NCBI GenBank assembly: GCA_044351265.1
Contig: JBILGC010000020.1
Coordinates: forward strand, 1-32,848
Length of the DNA stretch: 32,848 nt
Direction of reading: 5' to 3'
Origin: JAJTFA01 sp044351265
Lineage (GTDB): Bacteria; Bacteroidota; Bacteroidia; UKL13-3
In this document: positions 1 through 8,574 of the stretch, one piece after another
How the letters are laid out: the number at the start of each line of letters is the position of its first letter
Numbering within the stretch: the first letter of the stretch is position 1
Made by a program: the position numbers and the translations under genes
The notes under the pieces: model-generated
What the model saw: the letters and a program-made list of their open reading frames with translations, nothing else
Database searches by the model: none
What the model was told of the DNA's origin: nothing

Positions 1-446
1 GAGCTAAAGTTAAATTTGCTCCCACCCATGAGCATCATAGCACCTGCTGCGGCAATAATTATCCCGCTTATTTTCATTACCGAAAGTTTTTCTTTGAGCA
101 TCAGCGCAGCAAATACCACTACAAATATGGGAGTATTCATCATCAGCACTGCACCATTAATTGGTGTAGTTATGCTTAATCCTTTAAAAAATAAAAGCAT
201 GTTGAACGCTACGCCAAACATTGCACTGATGAATAGTTTTTTGATATCGGCCCACTCGGTAATTTTCTCTTTTATAGTCACGGAGTGGAAAATAAAAATG
301 CAACCTGCGGCAATAGAGACCCTGAGCAGAATGAAAGCAGCAGGCTTTACATAAAGTGGCATTACCTCTTTAGCGATGGTAAATGTTCCGGCATAAATTA
401 GCGAAACAATAAACAAGGCCATATGCACTTTTAATTTGGTACTCAT
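1..446 (-). CDS. EamA/DMT-family transporter, truncated by the window edge
   Basis: An open frame begins with ATG at 446 and runs off the left edge, giving 148 N-terminal residues with no stop. The translation starts MSTKLKVHMALFIVSLIYAG and shows about five hydrophobic segments (roughly residues 8-26, 34-54, 68-86, 95-114 and 121-140). The pattern of an N-terminal SLIYAGTFTIAKE stretch, R42 in an ILLRV segment and a later TPINGAVLMMNTP helix is typical of the first EamA repeat of drug/metabolite inner-membrane exporters. Its start lies 2 bases after the stop of the MATE exporter, so the two are probably co-transcribed. The substrate cannot be told from sequence, and the second EamA repeat must lie outside the window. 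Confidence 0.85.
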   Translation of the reverse strand, partial: MSTKLKVHMALFIVSLIYAGTFTIAKEVMPLYVKPAAFILLRVSIAAGCIFIFHSVTIKEKITEWADIKKLFISAMFGVAFNMLLFFKGLSITTPINGAVLMMNTPIFVVVFAALMLKEKLSVMKISGIIIAAAGAMMLMGGSKFNFS

Positions 447-448
447 GC

Positions 449-1822
449 CTAGGTGCTTAGTTCTGAGTATTGTTTTCTTACTTCATTAATGAAGTCAAAC
501 CTTCTTGATTCCTTGATGAATCTGATGCTAAGCATAATGGCAGAAAAAGTGAGTCCGGCACTCAGGCCAAACCATATGCCATATAGGGATAAATGCAAAT
601 AGTTAGCCAGAAGCCAACCTCCCGGAATACCAATAATCCAGTAGGCAATAACAGTAATGATGGTGGGTGTGCGGGTATCGGAGATGCCTCGTAAAATGCC
701 CAGACTTACGCATTGTACTCCATCACTCAACTGAAATAAGGCGGCAATTAAAAGCAAATAAGCTGCCATAGGTGCAACAAGGGTGTCTGTTGTATAAAAA
801 GACACCAGCAAACGATTTCCCATAGCCAATATCAAAGCCATCACAGCCATAAAGCCAAACCCCATGATTAGAGAGGCCCGCCCTGCTTTCATCAGATCAG
901 ATTTGTCTTTTCTGCCCCAGGCATCTCCAACAAGAATTGATCCTGCGGCAGAAAAACCGGTTGCAACCATGTATGTAACAGATGCAATACTGATGGCAAC
1001 CTGATGCGCAGCGAGCTGCTCCTTTCCAAACCAGCCAATCATAATTGCTGCTCCGGCAAATGCACCCACTTCAAAAAAATATTGCATACCTGAAGGGAAA
1101 CCAATAACAAAAATTTCTTTAAAGAGTGGTACACCAAAACTTTTGTCTTTTACATGCAACCATGCATGATATAAAGGACTTTTAAGCACATAGCCTATCA
1201 TACACGAAGCCATAAGTACACGGGTTAATGTGGTTGCAATACCTGCTCCAAACAAGCCCCATGCAGGGAAGCCAAATTTCCCGTAAATCAGAATCCAGTT
1301 CCATATGATATTAAACAACAATCCAGCCATGGTGATAATGGCAGAGGGTTTGGTAATAGAGAGTCCATCGCTGAACTGCTTGGCTGCAATAAATAAGAGC
1401 ATAAAAACTGTTCCGGCATTAAGCGTATGCAGATAAGAGCGGGTTAATTCAGTAACACCTGCTTCTTGCCCAAACCAATGTAAATTGATGGTAAGCAGAA
1501 AAATTGCAGCACCGATAAAAATACTCAAAGCAATTGCAGCCCAAATTCCTTGCCTGAATAACAAGGCTGTTTCGTTTATATGCCCTGCACCTTTGGCTTT
1601 CGCGACCAGGGGAGAGACCGCAGTAAGCGTACCTATACCCAGAATGGTGATGAGAAAATAAACAGAATTGGCTAAACCTGCAGCTGCCAGATTGGTAGCA
1701 TCCAGTTTACCTATCATTACTGTATCGGCAACGCCCATTAATACTATGCCTATTTGCCCAATGATAATAGGATAGCTCAGATGAATAATTTGCCTGAAAT
1801 AGGGTTTGTATGCCTGAAACAC
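449..1822 (-). CDS. MATE family efflux transporter (NorM-like)
   Basis: This 457-residue protein has the length and about twelve hydrophobic segments of a MATE exporter, arranged as two MatE repeats. Near the N-terminus, YPIIIGQIGIVLMGVADTVMIGKL is the usual family start, with a polar residue in the first helix followed by the VADTVMIG signature. The second repeat begins near residue 240 with IGFPSGMQYFFE. MATE proteins exchange Na+ or H+ for cationic drugs or metabolites across the inner membrane; the substrate here is unknown. A TAnnTTTG element lies at 1840-1847, 17 bases from the ATG. The gene leads into the EamA transporter 2 bases downstream, making a small exporter operon. Confidence 0.93.
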   Translation of the reverse strand: MFQAYKPYFRQIIHLSYPIIIGQIGIVLMGVADTVMIGKLDATNLAAAGLANSVYFLITILGIGTLTAVSPLVAKAKGAGHINETALLFRQGIWAAIALSIFIGAAIFLLTINLHWFGQEAGVTELTRSYLHTLNAGTVFMLLFIAAKQFSDGLSITKPSAIITMAGLLFNIIWNWILIYGKFGFPAWGLFGAGIATTLTRVLMASCMIGYVLKSPLYHAWLHVKDKSFGVPLFKEIFVIGFPSGMQYFFEVGAFAGAAIMIGWFGKEQLAAHQVAISIASVTYMVATGFSAAGSILVGDAWGRKDKSDLMKAGRASLIMGFGFMAVMALILAMGNRLLVSFYTTDTLVAPMAAYLLLIAALFQLSDGVQCVSLGILRGISDTRTPTIITVIAYWIIGIPGGWLLANYLHLSLYGIWFGLSAGLTFSAIMLSIRFIKESRRFDFINEVRKQYSELST

Positions 1823-1839
1823 TTATAAAAATTGAGGTG

Positions 1840-1847
1840 CAAAGATA
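1840..1847 (-). promoter_or_regulatory. Putative Bacteroidota -7 promoter element for the MATE gene
   Basis: The minus strand reads TATCTTTG, an exact match to the TAnnTTTG -7 consensus of the Bacteroidota primary sigma factor. It ends 17 bases before the MATE start codon. A direct repeat of ATCTTTGCA overlaps it. No clear -33 TTTG is visible at the usual distance. Confidence 0.5.
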
Positions 1848-1966
1848 TGCAAAGATCACATACCTGCTGTTTTAATGCCTAAAGTGTCAATCTATATATT
1901 TTTTAAAAGCAGCTAGCCTAAAAAAAGACGCTATGGCAAACTTTTATTGTGGCAAAAAATGTTAAA

Positions 1967-2500
1967 TTATTTCCAATATTTTAAATACTCCTTACTTAAA
2001 TCAACATAAGCCTGGGCATTTCTTTTTACCTTCTCAATATGCTGCTCACTCAGTTTTTTTTTAATCTGAGCAGGAGAACCCATCACAATGGAATAGTCTG
2101 GTATAACCATTCCTTCAGTAACCAATGCGTTTGCACCAATAATGCAAAAATTTCCGATATGAGCACCATTTAAAATGGTAGCATGCATTCCTACTAAAAC
2201 ATGATTACCCAAAGTGGCACCATGCACTATGGCTCCATGACCAATAATGCAATCACTACCTATTTGAACCGGAAAACCGGGGTCTACATGCACCACTGCA
2301 TTTTCCTGCACGTTGCTGCGATGGCCAAGCGAAATGGCATCCGCATCGCCTCGTAAAACAGCACCAAACCAAACAGAGCAATCATCTCCTAGGGCAACCC
2401 TGCCAAAAACGCGGGCTGTATCTGCAATCCACACATCCTTTCCTTTTTCAATCGGGGTCTGCAAAATTGATTTCATATCCTTTAAAAAATGATACGACAT
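1967..2500 (-). CDS. Gamma-carbonic anhydrase-like hexapeptide-repeat protein (YrdA/PaaY type)
   Basis: This 177-residue left-handed beta-helix protein has hexapeptide repeats between about residues 22 and 140 (for example IGSDCIIGHGAIVHGATLGNHVLVGMHATIL). Three histidines stand where the family binds metal: H71, H88 and H93, with the last two five apart as in gamma-class carbonic anhydrases. The motif WFGAVLRGD (residues 44-52) is characteristic of the YrdA/CaiE/PaaY group. Members of this group are predicted to be metal-dependent carbonic anhydrases, though many show weak activity, so the physiological reaction is uncertain. It follows folB with a 4-base gap. M9 is a possible alternative start; the first ATG is kept because it sits directly after folB. 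Confidence 0.9.
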   Translation of the reverse strand: MSYHFLKDMKSILQTPIEKGKDVWIADTARVFGRVALGDDCSVWFGAVLRGDADAISLGHRSNVQENAVVHVDPGFPVQIGSDCIIGHGAIVHGATLGNHVLVGMHATILNGAHIGNFCIIGANALVTEGMVIPDYSIVMGSPAQIKKKLSEQHIEKVKRNAQAYVDLSKEYLKYWK

Positions 2501-2504
2501 AATG

Positions 2505-2855
2505 TTATTTTTTAATGGTTACAATGGCCTCTCCACTTCCAAAAACACCTGCCGGATTTGGCTTGCTAATTTCAACGGTTAAGCTATCTGCATCCATGCT
2601 TTCTGATAATTCATCAAAAATAGCTTTAGCCACTGTTTCAATTAGCATTTGGGTTTGCTTCATGTGTTTTTCGGCTGTGGCAAACAGAAACTCATAGTTA
2701 TATAGCTGTTCAAGATTCCTGAAGTCAATAGCCTCAGCATGCTTTCGCTGTGCCTCAATTGTGACGAAAAATTGGGCTCCAAGCGTGCGCTCTTCAGCAT
2801 ACACACCATGATAGGCGAAAAATGAAACCCTGTTTATACTGCAGCTGTAGTTCAT
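2505..2855 (-). CDS. folB: Dihydroneopterin aldolase
   Basis: FolB converts 7,8-dihydroneopterin to 6-hydroxymethyl-7,8-dihydropterin and glycolaldehyde in cytoplasmic folate synthesis. The 116 residues match the usual length. The substrate-binding motif FFAYHGVYAEE (residues 12-22) carries the conserved glutamate. ETVAKAIFDEL in the middle and EISKPNPAGVF near the end are family signatures, and K98 is the position of the catalytic lysine. The opposite-strand acyl-CoA dehydrogenase starts 176 bases upstream, so the intergenic region must hold divergent promoters; only an imperfect -7 element (CATATTTG, one mismatch) is visible on this strand. Confidence 0.95.
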   Translation of the reverse strand: MNYSCSINRVSFFAYHGVYAEERTLGAQFFVTIEAQRKHAEAIDFRNLEQLYNYEFLFATAEKHMKQTQMLIETVAKAIFDELSESMDADSLTVEISKPNPAGVFGSGEAIVTIKK

Positions 2856-3031
2856 TCAGGCAAATATGGAAATAAATACCATTCTTGCCAAGGTTAAGAT
2901 CAGGCTGCTTTTAAAACCTTTAACATTGGGTATTTGAAGCGGTATATCAATCAAAGACTTGTGTAACTAAACCTAAACGCATTAATCATGAAAAAAAGTT
3001 ATTTTCGCCTCCGTTAAAATAAACCAATCAC

Positions 3032-4255
3032 ATGAGTACAACAACTTCAAAAGAGCAGTTTTACCATAGCAATAAGCCAGATCAGTATACCCATCCTGAC
3101 TATTATTTGATGGATGAACTGCTTACCGAAGAACATAAAATGATTCGCTCAATGGTGCGTGACTATGTAAAGAAAGAACTTTCACCCATTATTGAAGATG
3201 TGGCACAAAAAGCTGTTTTCCCATATCATATGGTTAAACAGTTGGGTGATTTGGGTTGCTATGGCCCGCAATTGCCTGTTGAGTATGGTTGCGGAGGTAT
3301 GGATTATATTACCTACGGCATTATGATGATGGAATTGGAACGCTGCGATTCCGGAGTGCGCTCAACAGCATCTGTTCAGGGCTCTTTGGTAATGTATCCG
3401 ATTTATAAGTTTGGCAGCGAAGAACAAAAGAAAAAATATTTACCAAAACTGGCTAAAGGTGAATGGTTAGGGTGCTTCGGTTTAACCGAGCCTAATCATG
3501 GTTCAAACCCTGCGGGCATGACCACCAATTTCCGCGATGCAGGCGATGGTAAACATGTTATACTAAACGGAGCAAAAATGTGGATTAGCAATTCTCCTTT
3601 TGCAGACGTTGCCGTAGTTTGGGCAAAAAATGAGCAGGGTAAAATAAAAGGCATTATTGTAGAGCGTGGCATGGATGGATTTACAACACCTGAAACACAC
3701 AATAAGTGGAGCTTGCGTGCCAGTGCAACAGGTGAGTTGGTGTTTAATGATGTGAAAGTTCCTGTTGAAAATATTATGCCGGGAGTAGAAGGACTCAAAG
3801 GTCCGCTTACTTGTTTAAACAGCGCACGCTATGGCATTAGCTGGGGTGCTTTGGGTTCAGCAATGGATTGTTATGATACAGCTTTACGATATTCTAAAGA
3901 ACGTATTCAGTTTGGCAAGCCCATAGCTGCATTTCAATTACAGCAGAAAAAATTGGCAGAAATGCTTACTGAGATTACCAAAGCACAATTGTTAACGTGG
4001 AGGTTGGGTGTGCTGATGAATGAAGCAAGAGCAACTCCCGCTCAAATCAGTATGGCTAAAAGAAACAATGTTGATCTGGCATTGAATGTTGCCCGCAACG
4101 CTCGTCAGATGCTAGGTGGCATGGGCATTACAGGGGAGTATCCGATTATGCGTCACATGATGAATTTAGAATCGGTTGTAACATATGAAGGTACGCATGA
4201 TATTCACCTGCTCATAACAGGTATGGATATTACCGGTGAAAATGCATTTGCATAA
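3032..4255 (+). CDS. gcdH: Acyl-CoA dehydrogenase, glutaryl-CoA dehydrogenase type
   Basis: This 407-residue FAD enzyme has the full acyl-CoA dehydrogenase fold: an N-terminal helical domain (about 30-145), a middle beta domain with GCFGLTEPNHGSNP (148-160) and WISN (184-187), and a C-terminal helical domain. The catalytic base is in VVTYEGTHDIH, at E386. The segment ELERCDSGVRSTASVQGSLV (101-120) is close to glutaryl-CoA dehydrogenases, including E103 and R110, which in that family contact the glutaryl carboxylate. The expected reaction is oxidative decarboxylation of glutaryl-CoA to crotonyl-CoA in lysine/tryptophan degradation. A weak -7-like TATTTTCG lies at 3000-3007. Transcription ends at the hairpin at 4278-4300. 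A broader acyl-CoA dehydrogenase role is less likely but possible. Confidence 0.9.
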   Translation: MSTTTSKEQFYHSNKPDQYTHPDYYLMDELLTEEHKMIRSMVRDYVKKELSPIIEDVAQKAVFPYHMVKQLGDLGCYGPQLPVEYGCGGMDYITYGIMMMELERCDSGVRSTASVQGSLVMYPIYKFGSEEQKKKYLPKLAKGEWLGCFGLTEPNHGSNPAGMTTNFRDAGDGKHVILNGAKMWISNSPFADVAVVWAKNEQGKIKGIIVERGMDGFTTPETHNKWSLRASATGELVFNDVKVPVENIMPGVEGLKGPLTCLNSARYGISWGALGSAMDCYDTALRYSKERIQFGKPIAAFQLQQKKLAEMLTEITKAQLLTWRLGVLMNEARATPAQISMAKRNNVDLALNVARNARQMLGGMGITGEYPIMRHMMNLESVVTYEGTHDIHLLITGMDITGENAFA

Positions 4256-4274
4256 GCTATCATTTTAGAAATAG

Positions 4275-4306
4275 AAAAGGAGCAGTGCTGAACTGCTCCT
4301 TTTTTT
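4275..4306 (+). terminator. Bidirectional rho-independent terminator between convergent genes
   Basis: A perfect 9-bp stem (AGGAGCAGT at 4278-4286 with ACTGCTCCT at 4292-4300) surrounds a 5-base loop, extended by A-T pairs and followed on the plus strand by a T run to 4306. On the minus strand the same stem is followed by TTTTC, so it can also stop transcription of the ureohydrolase gene ending at 4335. Confidence 0.88.
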
Positions 4307-4334
4307 ATACTGATTAATAAGCTTTATCTTAAAG

Positions 4335-5393
4335 CTATTTTGCTTTAACACCGTTCGAAAGCATGCACAAATTGGCAACTTTATACAAAAGGCGAGCACC
4401 CACATTTGCATCCCATTCGTCTTCTCCCGGACCTACTTCATTGATGTCAAAAGCTATGATTTGTTTTTTCGATAAAACAATTTGTTGTATTAAATAAACC
4501 ACTTGTTCAAATTCAAAACCTCCAGGCACCGGTGTTCCTGTATTAGGGCACAGCTTAGGGTCAAGGCCGTCTATATCAATACTCAGGTAAATTTTATCCG
4601 GTAAGGTTATAATGACTTGGCTGCATATTTCTTTCCATGTTTCTCCTGCATATTGCCGGTGCTTAATATCTGCATCGAAAAACGTGTGAATACGTTTATC
4701 TGAATCAATCAGGTTGCGTTCATCTTCACAATAATCTCTTATACCTACCTGAACCAGATTTGTAATTTGATTTATTTTAAGCGCATTAAACATAATGGAA
4801 GCATGCGAGAAATCAAAACCTTCATAGGTATCACGCAAATCAGCGTGGGCATCAATTTGTAAGATTCCGAAGCTTTTATGTTTTTCTGAAAGAGCCTGTA
4901 TCAAGCCCAGCGGAGTACTGTGATCACCTCCAAGCAGCGCAGGTATTTTCCCATTTTCTAATAGTTTCAGGGCTTCCTTTTTAACCCATTTATTCATTTC
5001 CCTGCAGCCTTCATTCACCTCTTTCTGAGTTTGCTTCATTTTGTTGTTTTTGAAGGTATTCTTACCCTGGGCATACAGGTCAATATATTGCTCGGCTTTT
5101 TTACGAAGTTTATTACTGGTTGATTTTAATTTTTTGCTAACAGGCAACATGGCCAATCCTAGCCTCCAGGCATCTTTTACATTGGGGTCAAACAAATCAA
5201 CCTGATAGGAAGCATCATACACTGCCTCAGGTCCATTGGCTGTTCCTGCGCTGTATGATACGGTCACTTCCCAGGGAACAGGTATGATAACCAGAGAGGC
5301 TTCTTGAGGTGTAAATGGCAAGCCATAAATATTGTTATCGGCATTGCCAATATCATTTGGATTAAATGAGGCTATTTTCTTCTCTTTTGTCAT
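4335..5393 (-). CDS. Ureohydrolase (arginase/agmatinase/formimidoylglutamase family)
   Basis: All manganese-ligand motifs of the ureohydrolase family are present. They are LGGDHS with H158, DAHAD with D181, H183 and D185, and SIDIDGLDP with D273 and D275. At 352 residues it is longer than agmatinases of about 300, with an extra lysine-rich helical segment around residues 85-145 between the N-terminal strand and the first metal motif. The family hydrolyses a guanidino or formimino group (agmatine, arginine, guanidinobutyrate or formimidoylglutamate) to urea or formamide. The motifs do not decide the substrate. A one-mismatch -7 element (TATTTTCG, minus strand, 5410-5417) lies upstream. It is convergent with gcdH and shares its terminator. 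Confidence 0.88.
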   Translation of the reverse strand: MTKEKKIASFNPNDIGNADNNIYGLPFTPQEASLVIIPVPWEVTVSYSAGTANGPEAVYDASYQVDLFDPNVKDAWRLGLAMLPVSKKLKSTSNKLRKKAEQYIDLYAQGKNTFKNNKMKQTQKEVNEGCREMNKWVKKEALKLLENGKIPALLGGDHSTPLGLIQALSEKHKSFGILQIDAHADLRDTYEGFDFSHASIMFNALKINQITNLVQVGIRDYCEDERNLIDSDKRIHTFFDADIKHRQYAGETWKEICSQVIITLPDKIYLSIDIDGLDPKLCPNTGTPVPGGFEFEQVVYLIQQIVLSKKQIIAFDINEVGPGEDEWDANVGARLLYKVANLCMLSNGVKAK

Positions 5394-5457
5394 TGATACT
5401 TATTTGCAGCGAAAATAGCAAAAGCAGTGATAGGATTATGAAATGAATTTCTAATTC

Positions 5458-6486
5458 TTAACGGAAATATTTCTGCTGTTTCAAAGCAAATTGCACCAGC
5501 AATATTAACACCGGAACTTCAATCAATGGACCTATAACAGCTGCAAAAGCGGCACCGGAGTGGATACCGAAAATAGCAATGGCCACAGCAATCCCCAGTT
5601 CAAAATTATTGCTGCCTGCGGTAAAAGCTAGCGTAGTGGTTTCTTTATATTTTCCTCCTAAAATTTTTAACAGGTAAAAAGTACTGAAGAACATAAACAG
5701 AAAAAAGATGGTGAGTGGAATGGCAATTTTTATCACATCTAAAGGTATCTGCACAATCATTTCTCCTTTAATGCTAAACATCATGACAATGGTAAATAAT
5801 AATGCAACAAGTGTAATGGGACTAACAGCCGGTATGTATTTACGATTAAACCAATCATGTCCTTTCATATTTATCAGTATATAACGGGATATTAGGCCTG
5901 CAAAAAATGGAATGCCCAGATAGATGAGCACACTTTGTGCTATTTCTGCCATACTGATGTTTACTTCATAACCTTGTATGCCCATTATCTGAGGAAGATA
6001 AGTAATGTAAAACCAGGCGTATGTGCTGTAAAATAATATTTGTAAAACACTGTTTAGAGCCACCATGCCTGCACACAATTCATTGTCGCCTTTTGCTAAA
6101 TCGTTCCACACCAAAACCATGGCTATACAGGGTGCAAGACCTATTAGAAGTAACCCTGCCATGTATTGCGGATTATCTTTCATGAATATATAAGCCAATA
6201 CGAACATAAACAGTGGGCCAATAACCCAGCTTTGAAAAATACCTACAGCAAGTACCCTTGGATGTTTTACTATTTTACCTATCTCTTCATATTTAACTTT
6301 GGCAAGTGGCGGATACATCATCAATATTAGCCCAATGGCCAAAGGAATATTGGTTGAACCATTCTGAAAGTAATTTATATAGCCTACAAATGAAGGCATA
6401 AAGTAACCGATGCTTATCCCTCCAAGCATTGCTAAAAATATCCATAAGGTTAGAAATCGATCAAGAAACGATAATTTTTTATTCAT
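5458..6486 (-). CDS. acr3: Arsenite efflux transporter, ACR3 family
   Basis: This 342-residue inner-membrane protein has about ten hydrophobic helices and the ACR3 hallmark LIGLAPCIAMVLVWNDLAKGD, with the conserved cysteine at C120 in the fourth helix. The second conserved region, FTAGSNNFELGIAVAIAIFG followed by GPLIEVPVLI, carries the glutamate found in active members. ACR3 proteins expel arsenite using the proton gradient. The gene lies 108 bases downstream of arsC on the same strand, so reduced arsenate can be exported. No arsR repressor lies next to the pair. The start MNKKLSFLDRFLTLW is typical of the family. Confidence 0.94.
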   Translation of the reverse strand: MNKKLSFLDRFLTLWIFLAMLGGISIGYFMPSFVGYINYFQNGSTNIPLAIGLILMMYPPLAKVKYEEIGKIVKHPRVLAVGIFQSWVIGPLFMFVLAYIFMKDNPQYMAGLLLIGLAPCIAMVLVWNDLAKGDNELCAGMVALNSVLQILFYSTYAWFYITYLPQIMGIQGYEVNISMAEIAQSVLIYLGIPFFAGLISRYILINMKGHDWFNRKYIPAVSPITLVALLFTIVMMFSIKGEMIVQIPLDVIKIAIPLTIFFLFMFFSTFYLLKILGGKYKETTTLAFTAGSNNFELGIAVAIAIFGIHSGAAFAAVIGPLIEVPVLILLVQFALKQQKYFR

Positions 6487-6594
6487 GTGTTTGGTTATTT
6501 TTAACTGCCATTATTGTATTCATTTGATGGTTTAAATGCTATGTACAATCAGTCTTTTGATTACCCAACAGCTAGTGGCTCACTACCTACACTG

Positions 6595-7011
6595 CTATAT
6601 CACCAACTTCTCTGCAAACTCTTTACAATATGCTTTTATCTCATTTCTAACCTTTGCAAAAACCTGCATCACCTCTTCTGTTGTTCCGATTGCTTTTGCC
6701 GGGTCAGTAAAATTCTGATGCACCCTTTGCGCTTTCCCTGGGAAATAAGGGCAGTTTTCATTTGCATTATCACAAACCGTAATAATGTAATCAAACGCAA
6801 TGTGTAAATATTCTTTCAGATTATTGGAGGTATGGTGAGAGATGTCTATTCCATCTTCTTTCATCGTTGCGATGGCTTTTGGATTAACACCATGTGTTTC
6901 TATACCTGCGCTGTAAATAGTTGACTTTCCTTTGGTAAAGTACTCCAGATAACCATGCGCGATTTGGCTTCGGCAACTGTTGCCGGTGCATAAGATGAGT
7001 ATGTTTTTCAT
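6595..7011 (-). CDS. arsC: Arsenate reductase, low-molecular-weight phosphatase type
   Basis: The 138-residue protein belongs to the ArsC/LMW-PTPase class that reduces arsenate with thioredoxin. The phosphate-binding loop CTGNSCR gives a CX5R motif with nucleophile C8 and R14. C80 and C87 are seven residues apart, as are C82 and C89 of the Staphylococcus aureus enzyme, which supports a three-cysteine relay rather than protein phosphatase activity. The general acid is D103 in FTDPA. It precedes acr3 on the same strand and is divergent from the phosphohexomutase gene across a 135-base AT-rich region. Glutaredoxin-coupled chemistry seems unlikely from the cysteine pattern. Confidence 0.94.
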   Translation of the reverse strand: MKNILILCTGNSCRSQIAHGYLEYFTKGKSTIYSAGIETHGVNPKAIATMKEDGIDISHHTSNNLKEYLHIAFDYIITVCDNANENCPYFPGKAQRVHQNFTDPAKAIGTTEEVMQVFAKVRNEIKAYCKEFAEKLVI

Positions 7012-7093
7012 GCCATCGTAAATATTTTCGAATGTATTAAAGTTATATTAAATTAATATTAATGAAATACTCAATATGTAAATGTATGCCTAT

Positions 7094-7101
7094 TAACTTT
7101 G
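7094..7101 (+). promoter_or_regulatory. Putative -7 promoter element for the phosphohexomutase gene
   Basis: TAACTTTG matches TAnnTTTG exactly, 45 bases before the ATG at 7147. The divergent arsC start is 83 bases to the left, and a 12-bp AT palindrome lies between them at 7052-7063. Confidence 0.5.
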
Positions 7102-7146
7102 CAGAAATAGCAGAAACGTTTTATTTTGTGCCGCTAATCAACAAAT

Positions 7147-8553
7147 ATGTATCAGATAAAATTTGGAACAGACGGATGGCGTGGAATCATTGCAGCTGAG
7201 TTCAATGTAGAAAATGTGAAGCGTGTGGCTCAAGGCACTGCTGCGTATATTAAAACTAAGCATGCAGACAATTTAAACATTGTTTTGGGACATGATTGCC
7301 GTTTTGCAGGGCCTTTGTTTGTTCATACTGTTGCCCAAGTGATGTGTGCCAACGGAATTAAAGTTAAAATGGCTAAAGGATTTGTTTCAACACCTATGAT
7401 TTCTTTGGGTGCGGTAAAACTTGGTGCAGCTTTGGGTGTAATCATCACTGCCAGCCACAACCCACCTGAATATAGTGGATACAAGCTGAAGGCTCATTAC
7501 GGAGGCCCTTCCAGTCCGGCAGTAATTGATGACGTAGAGCAAGCCATACCTGAATCAGTTAACCTTAAACTGGATTCAATTGAAACGCTGGAAAAAAACA
7601 AGATGATTGAATACGTTGATTTGGAGACATTATATGTGAATGAAGTAGAAAGTAAGTTTGATTTAGCTGCCATTAAACACTCTGGGATGGAGTTTGCGTA
7701 TGATGCCATGTATGGTGCCGGCCAAAATGCGATGCGCAGGCTATTTCCGGATATTACCTTATTGCACTGCGAGCTCAATCCAGGCTTTGATGGCCAAGCT
7801 CCTGAGCCCATTCATAAAAATCTAAAAGAGTTTAGTGAATTGATAAAGGTGAGTGAAGATATTGATTGCGGCTTAGTTACAGACGGTGATGCCGATAGAA
7901 TAGGTTTGTATAACAAGAAAGGCGATTTTGTTGATTCACATCATATCATTCTTCTGCTTATTCATTATTTGCATAAGTATAAAGGCATGAGCGGAAAAGT
8001 GATTACCACATTCAGTGCAACCTCTAAAATTACTGCATTGGCTAAAGCTTATGGCCTGGATATTGAGATAACCAAAATTGGTTTTAAATACATCTGCGAC
8101 AAAATGGTTACAGAAAATGTGCTGGTGGGTGGAGAAGAAAGTGGGGGTATAGCCATTAAAGGTTTTATTCCTGAACGTGACGGAATCTGGATTGGCCTTA
8201 CTCTATGGGAATTTATGGCTACAACAGGTAAATCATTAGATGAACTCATACAAGAGGTATATCAAGTAGTGGGCAGCTTTGCCATGGGTCGTATTGATTT
8301 ACATATTACCGAAGAAATAAAAATGAAAGTACTGGCTAATTGTAAAGCAGGTGCATACAAAACATTTGGTAACTATCAGATTGAAAAAACGGAAGACCTT
8401 GACGGATTCAAGTTTCATTTAGGCAATGGTGAATGGGTAATGATAAGGGCCAGCGGGACTGAGCCTGTACTAAGGGTTTACAGTGAATCGAGTGACAATG
8501 CTAAAGCAGAATTAATTCTTAATACAGTTAAACAGAGTATACTAGGAAATTGA
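7147..8553 (+). CDS. Phosphohexomutase (phosphoglucomutase/phosphomannomutase family)
   Basis: The four signature loops of the alpha-D-phosphohexomutase superfamily are intact. They are the phosphoserine loop TASHNPP with S103, the magnesium loop DGDADRIG (246-253), the sugar-binding loop GGEESGG (328-334) and the phosphate-binding loop RASGTEP (434-440). These enzymes move a phosphate between C1 and C6 of a hexose through glucose- or mannose-bisphosphate. The N-terminus IKFGTDGWRGIIA resembles phosphoglucomutase-like members more than the phylum's usual GlmM, which begins with an IKSISGIRGTIGG-like segment. The substrate (glucose, mannose or glucosamine phosphate) is not certain. The 468-residue length is normal. 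It converges on the SirB1-type gene with a 21-base gap and only a weak 6-bp hairpin. Confidence 0.9.
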   Translation: MYQIKFGTDGWRGIIAAEFNVENVKRVAQGTAAYIKTKHADNLNIVLGHDCRFAGPLFVHTVAQVMCANGIKVKMAKGFVSTPMISLGAVKLGAALGVIITASHNPPEYSGYKLKAHYGGPSSPAVIDDVEQAIPESVNLKLDSIETLEKNKMIEYVDLETLYVNEVESKFDLAAIKHSGMEFAYDAMYGAGQNAMRRLFPDITLLHCELNPGFDGQAPEPIHKNLKEFSELIKVSEDIDCGLVTDGDADRIGLYNKKGDFVDSHHIILLLIHYLHKYKGMSGKVITTFSATSKITALAKAYGLDIEITKIGFKYICDKMVTENVLVGGEESGGIAIKGFIPERDGIWIGLTLWEFMATTGKSLDELIQEVYQVVGSFAMGRIDLHITEEIKMKVLANCKAGAYKTFGNYQIEKTEDLDGFKFHLGNGEWVMIRASGTEPVLRVYSESSDNAKAELILNTVKQSILGN

Positions 8554-8574
8554 TGCTTCTTGTTTCAAAAACAA

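Noticed and set aside
16..354. 112-codon plus-strand frame at the left edge
   Set aside because: It is antisense to the EamA transporter and its hydrophobicity mirrors the membrane protein on the other strand.
6574..6586. Small hairpin TAGTG/CACTA after arsC
   Set aside because: The stem is only 5 bp with no T run, so it is not supported as a terminator.
6514..6807. 97-codon plus-strand frame in the arsC-acr3 gap
   Set aside because: It mostly overlaps arsC in antisense, and its composition does not suggest a real protein.
8560..8574. TTGTTT/AAACAA inverted repeat between the convergent phosphohexomutase and SirB1-type genes
   Set aside because: It is a weak 6-bp A-T-rich stem with a 3-base loop and no T run; not enough to call a terminator.
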